In this document: positions 41,741 through 54,732 of the stretch, piece by piece
Layout: the number at the start of each line of letters is the position of its first letter
Position numbering within the stretch: the stretch's first letter is position 1
DNA from: Scylla paramamosain
Lineage: Eukaryota > Arthropoda > Malacostraca > Decapoda > Portunidae
Direction: 5' to 3'
Length of the DNA: 64,000 nt
Assembly: GCF_035594125.1 (NCBI RefSeq)
Contig: NC_087166.1
Coordinates: 19,958,766 to 20,022,765 of the forward strand
Program-made: the position numbers and the translations under genes
Notes under the pieces: generated by a model
Told to the model about the DNA's origin: nothing
The model's database searches: none
Seen by the model: the letters and a program-made list of their open reading frames with translations, nothing else

Positions 41741-42140
41741 TGTTGGATGAATCAACTGATGTCTCACTGACCTTTCACCTATTGGTGTTTGCACGATACA
41801 TGTCTGATGGAGACTTCCAAGAAGCATTTATCTTTTGTAAGACTCTTGCCAACACCACAATGATTCAGGATGTGTTAGAAATTGTTAGCAATTTTTTCGA
41901 AGCAAATAGTCAGAATTGGGAAAATTTGGTCTATGTTACCACTGATAGTACACCTGCGATGATAAGCTCAAAATAAGGCTTCCAAGCGTTGGTGAAGCAG
42001 CGTGCACCATTGGTAATTGGTATTCAGTGCTTCATTCACAGAGAGACATTAGCTTAAAAAACACAGATGAATTTTAGCTATACTTTCCAGATGAGAAATG
42101 AGTTATCTTTCATCAGGAATCCATTCTCAACATAAATTCA
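41741..42140 (+). pseudogene. ZBED-type hAT transposase, continuation
   Basis: Immediately after family A copy 10 the frame reads MLDESTDVSLTFHLLVF, then ARYMSDGDFQEAFIFCKTL, VTTDSTPAMISSK-stop and GFQALVKQRAPLV. LDESTD carries the first catalytic Asp of hAT transposases, and D-x-x-P-AM is the block with the second. Decay includes a stop at 41974 and frameshifts after 42050. Sequence fades before the palindromes at 42193. With 38037-38510 it forms one gene split by the LINE. Confidence 0.8.
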
Positions 42141-42192
42141 TAGTATTCCAGACGATTTGCAGGAGGAATGTTTGGAGCTGAAAAATGAACTG

Positions 42193-42268
42193 GAGGCTCA
42201 AGATGCGTACCAGCGGTACGCATCTTGAGCCTCTTGAGCCTTGAGTGAATTAACCTTGGGTTAATTCA
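42193..42268. repeat. Two adjacent perfect palindromes
   Basis: First: 19-bp arms (GAGGCTCAAGATGCGTACC / its complement) around AGC, 42193-42233. Second: 10-bp arms TGAATTAACC / GGTTAATTCA around TTG, 42246-42268. Both in non-coding debris at the end of the hAT remnant. Confidence 0.9.
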
Positions 42269-42319
42269 ACTTGTTTTTGTGCTGGACATTTATAAGAGGT
42301 GAATCACAAACGTTACTTT

Positions 42320-42740
42320 AAGTGAATCTCATCCACCTTATGTTTCTGTCCTGAATCATGCCAGATCTGTTCTCCGACTATCCAAAAACACTTTCACCAA
42401 TAAAAAATGTCAAAATTTTTATAGATCTAACTTTCCTTGTGAATTAGATATCCATAATAATTTTGCTTCTTCATCTTTCTCTCTTTTAGTTCAATCTGAT
42501 GGCACCAGTGCTATTCCAATTAGACCCAAAGCTTAACTATTCTCTCAAACCTTTGCTAAAAATCCCTAGCTTGGATGATTCAGGGTGTGTTACTCCCTCT
42601 CCTGCAAACTCTGACTATTTCATGCCACCAATTAAGATTCTTTGCAATGATGTTTTTCCATGCATTCACTTAACCTCCAGAATGCTTATGGACCTGATGG
42701 AGTCCCTCCTATTGCTTTAATTTCCTGCCTTGAAAACATT
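42320..42740 (+). pseudogene. Family A LINE copy 11, plus-strand fragment
   Basis: Matches the linker and start of RT (CCTGAATCATGCCAGATCTG, FMPPIKILCNDVF, MDLMESLLL from a shifted frame of DLDGVPPI). It jumps from PPI to PIALISCL positions, i.e. an internal deletion of about 170 bp. No termini. Confidence 0.75.
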
Positions 42741-43345
<605 letters not shown>

Positions 43346-43570
43346 GAGAGACTATATTCATTCTCCCTGAAAGTCTCTCACGGGCAACCTACTCAATTAG
43401 ATTATTTTTATTTATTTTTTTTTCAAAAGCCATTGCTATTTCACTGGATACTTGCATTTATTACATTATTATAGGTTGTTGCATTATTCAAGGAAAAATA
43501 TGCTGTTGTAAGCTTTATTTCAACGTTAATGTTTTCATGTGTATGTTTGTATGTGTATGTACAGGACGAG

Positions 43571-44862
43571 AAGAAGGAGTTTTTAGCAAGTTGGAGAACA
43601 AACTTTGTGGGCCACCACTCATCATGTAAAAAACGAAAATAGGCTGTGTTAAACCAAGGTTTTCAAGGTTTAGGTCGAGAGAACGAATAACGAATATACA
43701 CCTCCATGCCAGACACCATCACCTCTGTTATGAGCTCAACACAAAGAGATAAGTCTCGGACATGGAAGCAGTAGTCATTCCAAAGAAAATTAGAATAATA
43801 CCTCCTCAGATCTCCCCAATTAGTAGAGGCAGAAAGCCAAAGGCACCTCAATTTTGGTGATCTTTAATCCAATCCCTTTAATCTCACATTGGCGCGATAG
43901 AACAGGATACAAATATGAGATTGTGATCGGAGGACCCCAACGATGAAGATAGCATAAGCATTATTGTAGGTTAGGAAAATGTCACGTACATAGTCATCCA
44001 TGTTAGGGATATTAACAAAGGATTGACCGAAGAGTCCAGCTTTGGAGATCAATGAGATGGCAGTGGTGATATCGGGTTGAAATAAAGGAGGGGAAGATGA
44101 AGAAACAAAGTTTTTGGAAATGTTTTTTGGCTAGGTGTCAGAAATCACGAGCGGGTTAGATCTTGAAAGATTTTTATACTGTCCATTAATGTAAGGAGTT
44201 TTTGACTAGTTGGAGAACAAACTTGGCATGATTCCGGGCAGAAATATAAAGTGCATGAGATTCAGCAGATTGAAGGATGAAGTATGTTTTTGGGCCACCT
44301 CTCTATCATGTATTGCACGAGAAGAGGCTGTGTTAAACCAAGGCTTTGAAACTTTAAGCCGAGAGGAGTGAGAAATGTACGTCTCCATGCCAGACAATAT
44401 CACATATGTTATGCGCTCAGCAGAGACAGGTCTTTGCAGTAGTAGTAGCAGTAGAAGCAGTAGTCATTAAACAAAAAAAAAAACAGACTAATACCTCCCC
44501 CACAATTAGTAGAGGCAAAACGCCAGAGGCACTTCTGCTTTTGGGGATCCTTGGAAGGGGTTGGAGCGATACGACAAGACACAGCTATGAGGTTATGATC
44601 GGAAGTGCCCAACGGAGAAGCAAAAGGATTAGAGGTTAGTAAAAGATCAAGAATGTTGGGCGTACCTCCAAGACAATCAGGAATACGAGTAGGGTCTTAC
44701 ACCCGTTGCCCTAGATAGTAAAGTTAAAATCTAGTTCATCAGGATAGTCAGTGAAGGGTAAAGAAAGCCAACACTGGTGGTGAACATTGAAGTCTCAAAG
44801 AACGGAAATCTCAGTCAAAGGGATGAGAGTCAGAATGTGCTCCACTATGGAACTTAGTAATA
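43571..44862 (-). pseudogene. Family A LINE copy 12, two head-to-tail diverged fragments
   Basis: 43571-43985 carries linker and late endonuclease sequence in complement (RCLWLSASTNWGDLRRYY, NDYCFHVRDLSLCVE). From about 43990 the family sequence restarts farther 3' (FGQSFVNIPNMDD) and passes the same linker again ([25 protein letters not shown]) to endonuclease sequence near 44860. So two overlapping partial copies lie in tandem, both heavily broken. A (TA)n array abuts the right end. Confidence 0.75.
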
Positions 44863-45061
<199 letters not shown>

Positions 45062-45081
45062 AATGCAGCAAGCAAGATAAT

Positions 45082-46383
45082 ATGGCACCACCACCACTTC
45101 CACACTGGGGTCCGCCGTCCAGTCGCCGTCCGCTCTGCCAACGAACCGACATCCGACTGGACGAGACGGACCAGCCACTGCTGCTCACTCTTCCCCCTGG
45201 AAACGACCCACCACCACCTTCAACATCAACTTGTTTCCAGGGAAGGAAGTTATCATTACCGAGGCGGAGCTCCTCCAACACTTCCGGGCCCTCATCGCTG
45301 GCCTCCCGCCATCCCTACATATCAACACAGACGGTTCCAAAGACGGATGACTGTGTGGGTGCAAGTGTGTTGTCGTGTGAGTGCGCCATGACGTCGGCAT
45401 TAAGGTTACAAATGCGGTGCCCATGAATTCATGTTAGGAAGTCGCCTCCCACCGCGATTTTGTAGACATGGAACCGACTGCGATTGTCGATTGCATAGCT
45501 GGCCAGTATGTCACTGGAGCTAGAAAGGTCACTAAAATGGTTGATGGTACAAGAAAGAGCACAGGTTCAGTAATTTTCACCTTCAGAGCCGCTAAGATGA
45601 GAGAGAGGGTTCGTGTAAGTTACGAATCCGTCCTTACATTCTGAATCCTCTCCGGTGTTTCAAGTGCAAGCTTGATGGTCACCACGGTAACGCTTGTCGT
45701 TCTTCTCACACTTACTGCGGTTGATGGCTGGAGAGGGTCATATGGTGGAGCAGTTCACGTCTTTGGTAGAGAAGTGTATAACTGTGAGGGTGCTCACTCC
45801 AGTTTTTCACGTGACTGCCCCGCGTGCAAAGTAGAGAAAGAAGTCGGCACAGTTAAGGCTACTACGTGGCGAGGATGCGAGTGAAGCAGACGCAGGCCGC
45901 GCCTGCTTCAAACGTTTCATACGCGTCAACAGTAAGAATTCAGTCCAAGATATGCACTGTAGCCATCCAGAATGATCCGCCGCCCACCATTTCTAGCACC
46001 ACAGCCTCACACTCAACCTCTGCTTCTCCAACTTCTAAATCTACTACCAAAGCCTCTACTTCTCTTACTTCCTCTGCTATCTGTCTGCTATCTCTACTAT
46101 TTCCTCTGCTATTTCTCTGCTATCTTTACTACTCCCAGCATGAATGAAAAGAACGACGTCTAATGAACTAAATTTCACAAAACTTGAACGCCAACCCCTG
46201 ACTCATGTCGTCGCTGCTCCAGCGCCCTCAAGGTTCTCATGCTCGCTCTCTCTTAACCAGCTCCGGGGAGTAACAAATGATGAATCTATAGAGGTCACTA
46301 CTGGCAAGGGCTGGGAGAGGTCTCCCGGCAGCTCCTCAGAACGCAAAAGGAATAAGAAACACGGCCACCACCACAACTCTTAA
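45082..46383 (+). pseudogene. Family D LINE ORF1 (gag-like) with CCHC knuckle
   Basis: Reading across frames: INLFPGKEVIITEAELLQHF (45226-45285), VTNAVPMNS (45405), TAIVDCIAGQYVTGARKV, STGSVIFTFRAAKMRE (45560), then CFKCKLDGHHGNAC (45656-45697), a canonical C-x2-C-x4-H-x4-C knuckle that would bind RNA. A Pro/Ser/Thr-rich tail ends near 46140. Frameshifts and stops are frequent. At about 45320-45400 a piece of the element's own RNase H domain is inserted (see findings). In an intact element the protein would coat element RNA. Confidence 0.7.
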
Positions 46384-46387
46384 GATA

Positions 46388-49300
46388 ATGTTCAAGGTGT
46401 TACAGTGGAACTGTAGAAGTATTTGGAATAAAGATTCATAATTGTCACTTTTAGTGAACATACACAGGCCGCCCGTTATCTGTCTACAGGAGATGAGACC
46501 GCATGATCAGCCTGATCCAACAGTGTTAAAACACTAAAACCAGTATAGAAGATAAAGGACACGGCGTTGACATATACACACACAAAATACTGACATAGAC
46601 AGAAGTGACGTACACCTTTGGAAGCTGTCGCGTGCAGGGTGAGATTGGACGACACGTATTTGGCTATCTGTTCCCTCTATTTGCCTCCTAATGCCCCCAT
46701 TGTTGATGACGATATTACATCTTTAATTAGCCAGCTTCCGGGCAACATGTTAGTTCTGGGCGACTTCAATGCCCATCATCAGGAATGGGAAAGAGAGAAG
46801 TCAAGTGCACGTGGGAAGCAGATTAGTTAACGTATTATCACAGACACACCTTTGTCTTCTGAACGATGGAACTGCGACTCGTGTAGATGATCGGAATGGT
46901 AACGCGTCTGCCATCGATCTATCCTTCCTCTTCCCAAATATACTCCCTGACTTCTCCTGGAAAGTTATCGATGACTTCCACGGAAGTGACCACCTGCCCA
47001 TCTGCATCTCTTATGCACGCGACCTCCCGCCCAACCCCTGCCTTCCCAAGTTTAATTTCAAGAGAGCAGACTGGGCAGCCTTCCATGGAGTTACCTACGT
47101 GGATATATCTGGCGAGAACATTGACACAATAGTCAGCAACGTAAAACAGTCTACATTACGCGCCGCCAAGGCATGTCATTCGTGGGACTTCTACAGTTCA
47201 CACAAAGCGTGGAGTTTCATGGTGTACAACAGATTGCCGACAAGCACTTTGTGAGGATAACAGACGACACAGGCATTTCAGCCAGCAGCCCAGTCAAGCA
47301 AATTTCATAGCCTATAAAAAGGCAAGGGCTCAGAGAAGGAGAGTCATACGTGTTGCTAAGAGGGACTCATTCCGACAGTTTACATCAACTGTGAATCGCA
47401 CCATCCCCTTGTCACAAGTTTGGAAAACCATACATATACTAAACAATAAAAGACCATATACTCCAATCACAACCCTCAAAATAAATAATAGTACAATAGA
47501 CAACCAAGCTGACATCGCCAACTCAATAGCCCAACACTTCCACCAGGAAAGCAGTACCGCCAATTATGACCCTGCCTTCCTTCCCTGTAAAGAGGCAGCG
47601 GAATTCACTATCCCAAACTTTACCACAGGAGGCGTAAACTCGGACTACAATGTAGAATTTACTCTAAGGTTCCAGTCCCGGTCCAGATAATATTTTTTTA
47701 GATATTATGTTACAACATCTCGGCCATCATTCCCTTGCAAAGTTATTACAACTTTACAATAGAATCTGGACCACCTACACCTTCCCTCACTCCTGGCATT
47801 TTTCACACGTCATCACAATCACCAAAAGACTGGACGCCTTACGGACCCCAGTGCGTTTCGTCCTATTGCACTCACGAGCTATCTATGTAAGGTCATGGAA
47901 CGTATGATAAAGCGAGGGCTCCTTTTTGTTTTAGAAGCGAAGGATTTGTTTAGTGATCAGCAGTCGAGTTTCCGGAAGTACCGAGGCACGATGGATCACC
48001 CAACACACCTGAAACAATGCATTCCAGAAGCATTTAACAAAAATGAGTTCACGATAAGGGTGTTTTTGGACATCCACAAAGCCTTCGACATGACATGGCG
48101 ACACGGTATCCTCATGAAACTATAAGCTTACGGCTTCAGAAATAACCTACCCATTTTTGTTTACAACTTTCTTCAGAACAGAACATTCTTTGTCAAGTTT
48201 CCTGGGAACGTTATCTCAGATGTTTTCGTCCAGGAAAAATGGGGTGCCACAGGGTAGTGTTCTTAGTCCCATATTATTTTGCATTATGATTAATGATATT
48301 CTGTCGACAAGTCCCGTCCCCAGGAACGACGAGTGTGCGTTATGGCACCCGTCGCCTAACGCACAGTTCTCGGAGGGGCGGATTGAAGCTGCTCTTGACC
48401 CCTTCCAGCATTGGGCCTCTTTGTGGGGACAAATTTTCCGTCCCTAAGTGTATCGGTGTTGTTTTCACTAGACTAACGTACCAGTTTTGTGGTTCAAGGT
48501 CAGTAAAGTTCCTGGGTTTGCATTTTGACAGCAGACTCAATTGGAAGACTCATGTTAATGAATTGCTTATTCGTTATCGCAATAAAAAAAATAATGTCTT
48601 CAAGTATCTTTCTGATACCTCATGTGGAGTAGACAGAAAATATTTTTTAATGATGTATAAGTCCTTAATCCGTTCTCATTTGCACTATAGCTAAACGGTG
48701 TATGGGTCTGCATTGGAACCAACACTGAGGAGATTGGATGTGTTTCAGAACGAATGTGTGCGAATGTGTTTTGGAGCCCTACGCTGCACTCATGTGGCGC
48801 GGATGGAGGCTGAGGCCAATATACTACCACTGCACGTTCGTCGCGACGCCCTCCTTTTATCCTCCTTTATGAAGGGATGGAGGAAGACCAGCGACGAGGG
48901 TCGCTGGTCCCCCTCCATCCCTTCATGTCTACACATCTCTTCATGTCTTCATGTCTACACAGACGGTTCCAAGACGGATGAATGTGTGGGTGCAAGTGTG
49001 TGGTCATGTGAGTGTGCCCTCAGGTTCCGAGGGCCTACCCATGCAACGGTGTTTTCTACTGAGCTTCTTGCTATTGATAAGGCCATAGATTATGCATTAA
49101 ACTCACCTCATCATTTAATTGTAATTTTTCGGACTCAATTGTCAATCCTTCATGCAATAGACTCCGGCCACACGGATACAAATTAAATCCAGGGCAACAT
49201 CATTAATAAACTAAATTCTTATTGTAAATCCTTCTCACTGATCTGGGTGCCTGGGCATTCTAGTATACGCGGGAAAGAACAGACCAACATGCCGGCTGGT

Positions 49301-49696
49301 TCTTCTGCTGAGCTCGAGGGAACGTTGAACCACCGTCGGGATCTGCAGTGATGTCTCTCAGTTGTTAAATCGTCAGTAAAACTCTTGTGGCAGAGTAACT
49401 GGGACAACCTCCACCTACATACACCCGTACCCATCCTGGGCGAGTGGGCCTCCTCCAATCGCCCCAAACGGCGGGAGGAAGTGGTCCTCGCACGCCTCAG
49501 GATGGGCTGCATCCTTCCTATACATACCCTCCCGTATATAGCCAATGCCTTTTCACCACAATGTACCACCCGTAACGTTACCCTCTCTATAGAGCACATC
49601 CTGCTTCACTGTGTGCGTTATCCTGAGGAGAAGCGGCCCTTGGGAGCTTGCTGCCGGGGGCACGGCCTTTCGCTAACGCAGACCACCCCTTAGGGT
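46388..49696 (+). pseudogene. Family D LINE ORF2: endonuclease, RT, RNase H
   Basis: MFKVLQWNCRSIWNKDS, then after decayed sequence LVLGDFNAHHQEW (46752), LPDFSWKVIDDFHGSDHLPI (46945-46999), RT with FLDIHKAFDMTW (48064), NGVPQGSVLSPILF (48237) and LGLHFDSRLNWKTHV. RNase H has VYTDGSK (48956, first Asp), FSTELLAIDKAID (Glu) and WVPGHSSIRGKE. A C-terminal zinc-like SIEHILLHCVRYPEE ends near 49690. The usual YADD is degraded to RNDE. Numerous stops. RNase H after RT points to the I/R1-like LINE side rather than families A-C. Confidence 0.78.
48869..48926. repeat. Imperfect 27-bp-arm palindrome in family D ORF2
   Basis: ATGAAGGGATGGAGG plus AAGACCAGCGAC against the complement GTCGCTGGTCCC plus CCTCCATCCCTTCAT, with one 2-base mismatch and a 4-nt loop. 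The left arm encodes the expected MKGWRKTSDEG. Confidence 0.85.
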
Positions 49697-49749
49697 GATG
49701 GGTAACCGGATGTGGTCGACAGACTGATGATTTTCCTGACTGAGACCAA

Positions 49750-50421
49750 TTTAATCAGAGAGGTACGTCTTACATGTATATATTATGTAACATATCTATT
49801 TTATGCACTATGCATATACATTGATACAACATATAAATAAAATTATGAAACTGTGTATGAATTGTGTACTGCGTGATCTCAATATGACTATGTTTCCCAT
49901 TCATGTACGTATAATACGTAACAATGCTACGTAGCCTCCCTTCCAGTGTGCATGTGTTACTCCTCCCTCTTTCCTGCCATGACAAAGGATAATAGCTTTG
50001 TGATAGCATTAGGAATCCCGTATGAAAAAAGCGTGTGAAGGAATGAATATGTATATATTGTTCTGTATATTTTTTGGAAAAAAAAAAATAAGGTAAAAAT
50101 CCAATAAAAATAAAATATTTTTAAATTACTACAATGTAACTAAAATAAAAATGGCCTAATATTCACATTAGGGTGATGAAAAAAAAAAAGACTTCACCAG
50201 ACTGAGCCAAGGAAAATTTCAGGAAATCTGAAACAAATGCAGAAATTCGGGAAAAAATTAATTACTCGTCCTCAAGTCAGGTGGCAGCATTGTCGTCAGC
50301 GAGCGTTGTCTTGATCTTAGACGATTAATTACGACCCGTTATCAAAGACAAAATTGGAGGGTTGCGCGGCTAATGTAAGATGTAAACTTTACAACCATCT
50401 CTTGCAGGTGAAGAAGGAACA
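49750..50421. other. Unassigned; probable upstream region of the THAP locus
   Basis: A/T-rich without recognised repeats. A CTCTTGCAG word 12 bp before the THAP start codon could be a splice acceptor for a 5' UTR exon. Confidence 0.4.
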
Positions 50422-50519
50422 ATGCCGCCCACAATATCAAAGAATAGATGCTTTGAGTGTGGCAAGAATTCTACACATCCCGAAACAAGACTTCATTTAT
50501 TCCCGAAGGATGCCAGAAG
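50422..50519 (+). CDS. THAP exon 1
   Basis: MPPTISKNRCFECGKNS, then LHLFPKDAR, contains the first two Cys of the C2CH THAP zinc finger and the conserved F-P-K-D. Donor AGAAG then GTTAGT. The phase (two bases left) joins exon 2 exactly, giving KDARRRLQWVQSL. Confidence 0.7.
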
Positions 50520-50923
50520 GTTAGTAACCATCAGTGACTTAAATTATGTAAAGAAAACTCACAATATTAATATTGTTGTCCCATTCGCAGGATGACTTCC
50601 TTCTCAAGACTTGATTGATGTTGATACTATGTAATTTAAAACTTGCTGTAAGCTTCTACATTGACTTGATGTAAGAATTAAGTGTTTTATTATCGGAGTA
50701 ACAGGTAAATGTCACCTATTTACAGAGACCATGGCAGAAGTCCACAACCAAATCTACAAAAATCATCACTAAATTTATGCAAAACCGCATCCTCAAACAT
50801 GATGACAACATTTGTGAAGGAATTATTGCATTGCTAATGGTTTGGTATATTAAAAAAAAATTTTGGGTCGAAAGTGTGTTGTGCTACACTATTTAATTTT
50901 TCCTTAAAACAATATCATTTCAG

Positions 50924-51067
50924 ACGGCTACAGTGGGTGCAGAGCCTCAACATCGCTTATGTGAAGCCCAAGCAAGTGTGGTGTGTGGCAACCACTTTCA
51001 GCCTTACCACATATGCATGAAGGGGCATCTACTGAGCAGTGCTGTTCCGAGACCTACAAATATATAA
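50924..51067 (+). pseudogene. THAP exon 2 (frameshifted)
   Basis: After acceptor ATATCATTTCAG the frame reads RRLQWVQSLNIAYVKP with the invariant THAP Trp. The remaining C-x2-H half (VVCGNHFQPYHI, LLSSAVPRPTN, with the conserved A-V-P) is in another frame. A one-base change near 50975 separates them. No donor was recognised at the end. Confidence 0.65.
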
Positions 51068-51484
51068 TGGAACAGAAGTTGGCAGTCACTCAGTTTATTA
51101 TGTGTTTACTATACAATAACCAAAAAGTCTTATAAGTATTTATCTTCAAAAGGTCATGAAGCTCATAAAGTTCACTAAACATAGAAACATAAAGTCAATA
51201 TTATTGCAATATAGGCATCTAATTGCTTTCCTTAATACTAGCAACTGCTATGATTCTTTGTTTTAAAACTGACGAAGATGTGATGCACATTTTCTTATAA
51301 ACTGTAAATTATATACATTTTTTTTCTGAATTAGTTATCATGTTGTTGATTTATTTATTTTAAGTTTACCTATATTCTCATACATTGTTTTTATAGTAAT
51401 GCATCTATAATTTAAGCAAGTTATGAATTTTACATCATGTATTTCTCCAAATATGATATGGCTTTTTATATATATTTGTTGCAG

Positions 51485-51592
51485 GTGCCAGTGAGGGGCA
51501 AGCATTCCCAGGTAGTGCAAATGCCAGTGAGGGGCAGGTACTGTCAGGTGTTACACATGCTAGTGAAGGGCAGCTACACTTAGATACCAAAG
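51485..51592 (+). CDS. Exon with three ASEGQ repeats
   Basis: Bounded by TTTGTTGCAG and a donor AAAG then GTAAGA, 108 bp, open. It encodes ASEGQAFPGSAN, ASEGQVLSGVTH, ASEGQLHLDTK: three 11-12 residue repeats, low complexity and Gly/Ser-rich, plausible as the linker between THAP finger and transposase. Splice sites are convincing; function unknown. Confidence 0.55.
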
Positions 51593-52679
51593 GTAAGATG
51601 TTATTAGACTTGAAGTTCATTATTGAGTGTGTAATTGTATTATATTGTCTCAAATGTTTGGATGTACACTAATCATAACTTCATTATAATTAAGTAAATA
51701 CTAATATATCGACCACTCATATTAACCAGAGAGAGCAATATATGCTGGCAAAAACTGCTTTTAACAGTGTACGCAAGTCAGCATGTCTGGAATTATTTAA
51801 TTGCCGTATTTGATGGTTCATAAGACGCATGGGCTCATAAGACGCACCGAGTTTTGGCAGACATTGAAAAAAAAAAAAAAAAAGATAAATGAGCGGATTT
51901 AAGCTCTGAATATGAAGTGAAGGATTTCACCAGACATTTGAAGACTCTCACATGCATTTAGATCATTATTAGATCCCAATATTTTGCATTTAAAAACTTT
52001 AATATTTGCTAGTAGCCTACGTACCAATCCTGTTGTGAGATGTTAACATGTACCTGGCATATGGCGTCGGCAGTGACTGCGAGAGACTACAGGGGTAACA
52101 AAGTTTGTTCATAAGAATGTTAAAAGATAGGTGCAATTTTAATTATATGAAAGTGTGTCTTACCTCAAGGAGTAAGGGCATCACGCTGTAAAGAACGCAG
52201 TGAAGCTTGCCCGTGTCACCCGGTTCGGCGCGTAACCGACCGCGTGTTTGTTTTGGTACATGCAAAGCGTGTGCAAGGTCACCTAGGCAAATTCTTCCTG
52301 ACTGGTGTCATTCTATGTGAATTACCGGTAAGTATGACCTATTATATACTGTTACCTTGAAAGAAAGAGCTGTTTTGTGGTGTAGTACCAGTCATCACTT
52401 TGTTTACATGTGCGGAGATGTCTGGGGTTTGATCTTAGAGCCTCTGTTGCCATAGAATTACCACCAACCACTGCCTCACTGCTGAACCTTGGCCTCATAG
52501 GACGCAGGCTCATTTCCTGAGACTTTTTTTTTCTTTTTTTTGGAGAAAAGCTGCGTCTTATGAACCATCAAATACGGTACATCTCATTCTATATCAGCAG
52601 AGGCACAGCAGTCTCCACAGGTTTGTGTGGATGTGGCAGAAATGCATCCTGGTGGAAGTACTTCTTATGAACTGCCAAG

Positions 52680-53023
<344 letters not shown>

Positions 53024-53307
53024 GCACGTATTATATCTGGGTAAACCAATACAAAAATATTGATAATCTCACCAATGTTATTTATTCATTTTATTTTATT
53101 TGCTTATTTATTTATTTATTTATTCTATTTATTTATTTATTTTTTTATTTTTATTATCTATTTTTTTCATTTATTTATTAAGATTTGTAAGCCTCAGACT
53201 TTGGTTGCTAAATAGACCTTCATGATGAACACCCCTACCTGTGGCTGAGGTACCTTCAACAGGTACACATTATGTGTCTCATGAGCAAGGTGATTACATC
53301 AATGCAG

Positions 53308-53443
<136 letters not shown>

Positions 53444-53552
53444 GCATGTGAAGAAAAAAAGTTGTAGAGTACAAAACAGTTTGCTAATATAACCATGCCA
53501 TAAATCCCTGTTATCATGCCTTGCTGTTGTCCCTATATGTTTCAAGTTTTTC

Positions 53553-53590
<38 letters not shown>

Positions 53591-53859
53591 GCAGCTGCCT
53601 ACTCCTAATATTTTTTTTTCCCCATATCATATTTTACTGTGCATTGTATCATTGTTTAATATCATTATCTTCTGACAGATTGTTCCTCCTCAATAGTAGG
53701 AACCAATCAAGAAAAAGGAAGACCCAGCAAGCAGTGAAAATCCACCTACTGGATTTCCTGCAGCACTTGAGAGAAGAAAACACGCAAGATCATGTAAGTG
53801 GTTCCAGAATGGGAAGGTTCTCAATAATATAAAAATCTTGATATTGAGATAGGATACAA

Positions 53860-53988
<129 letters not shown>

Positions 53989-54180
53989 AGGTCGTAGTAT
54001 GTTTGTGACATATTAATCATACCACGACGTATTTCATTATTCCATTTCTTGTAACTCTGATATTTTCCTGTGATCGAAACAACAGTGCATTTTTTCAAGG
54101 ACATGTCTTCATCCTCTGATATTAATATTTATTGCAAAAAAAAAAATAGTTTTCGCATGTTCCCAAATAATAACATCTAT

Positions 54181-54182
<2 letters not shown>

Positions 54183-54260
<78 letters not shown>
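54183..54260. repeat. (CA)n microsatellite
   Basis: About 78 bp CA. Confidence 0.97.
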
Positions 54261-54263
<3 letters not shown>

Positions 54264-54333
54264 CTGATAACTGTTTCGATTTTCCATATTAATTGGTGTA
54301 AGTCTAACCATGACATTCGTTTTTATGGGCCAG

Positions 54334-54648
54334 GAAAATTAAAGTGCTGCAGAACGCAGTAATGAGGCTGCGTAAACAACTTCAAGCAACCCCAAAAAGT
54401 TGCGTGCAACACTCCTCATCAGGTTATCAGAGCTGCAGGCAAATATTTTGATCCAAAGGTTTGGGATTTTTTTTTTTTTTTTTTTTAATAAGAAGGGCAG
54501 AAGGTATGAGGTGTATGAGAGGAGGTCTGCTCTAGCCTTATTCTATCATAGTCCTAAGGCATACAGGTTTTTATTGAATAATTTATTTTTGTCTTCCTGC
54601 CGTTTCCACCATTCACTGTTGGTTAAAACAATTTTGCATGAGCAATGA
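54334..54648 (+). pseudogene. Coiled-coil and helical exon of the THAP9-like locus
   Basis: Begins after TTTTTATGGGCCAG with KIKVLQNAVMRLRKQLQ (heptad-like), then in a shifted frame KKGRRYEVYERRSALAL, FYHSPKAYRFLLNN and LF. The YxxxxRSALALFYHSPKAYRFL block is characteristic of THAP9/P-like transposases just before the catalytic domain. An 18-T run at 54469-54486 interrupts it. Confidence 0.65.
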
Positions 54649-54732
54649 CTGGAACAAACAAACTGACAGTCCTGAAGAGGAAAGCAGTGACCTTGTCAAA
54701 AGAAGAGACTCTGTGGTACTGTATTTGTTGCA

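Noticed and set aside
51435..51653. Minus-strand frame with repeated CPSLA blocks
   Set aside because: It is the antisense of the ASEGQ repeat exon, which has splice sites on the plus strand.
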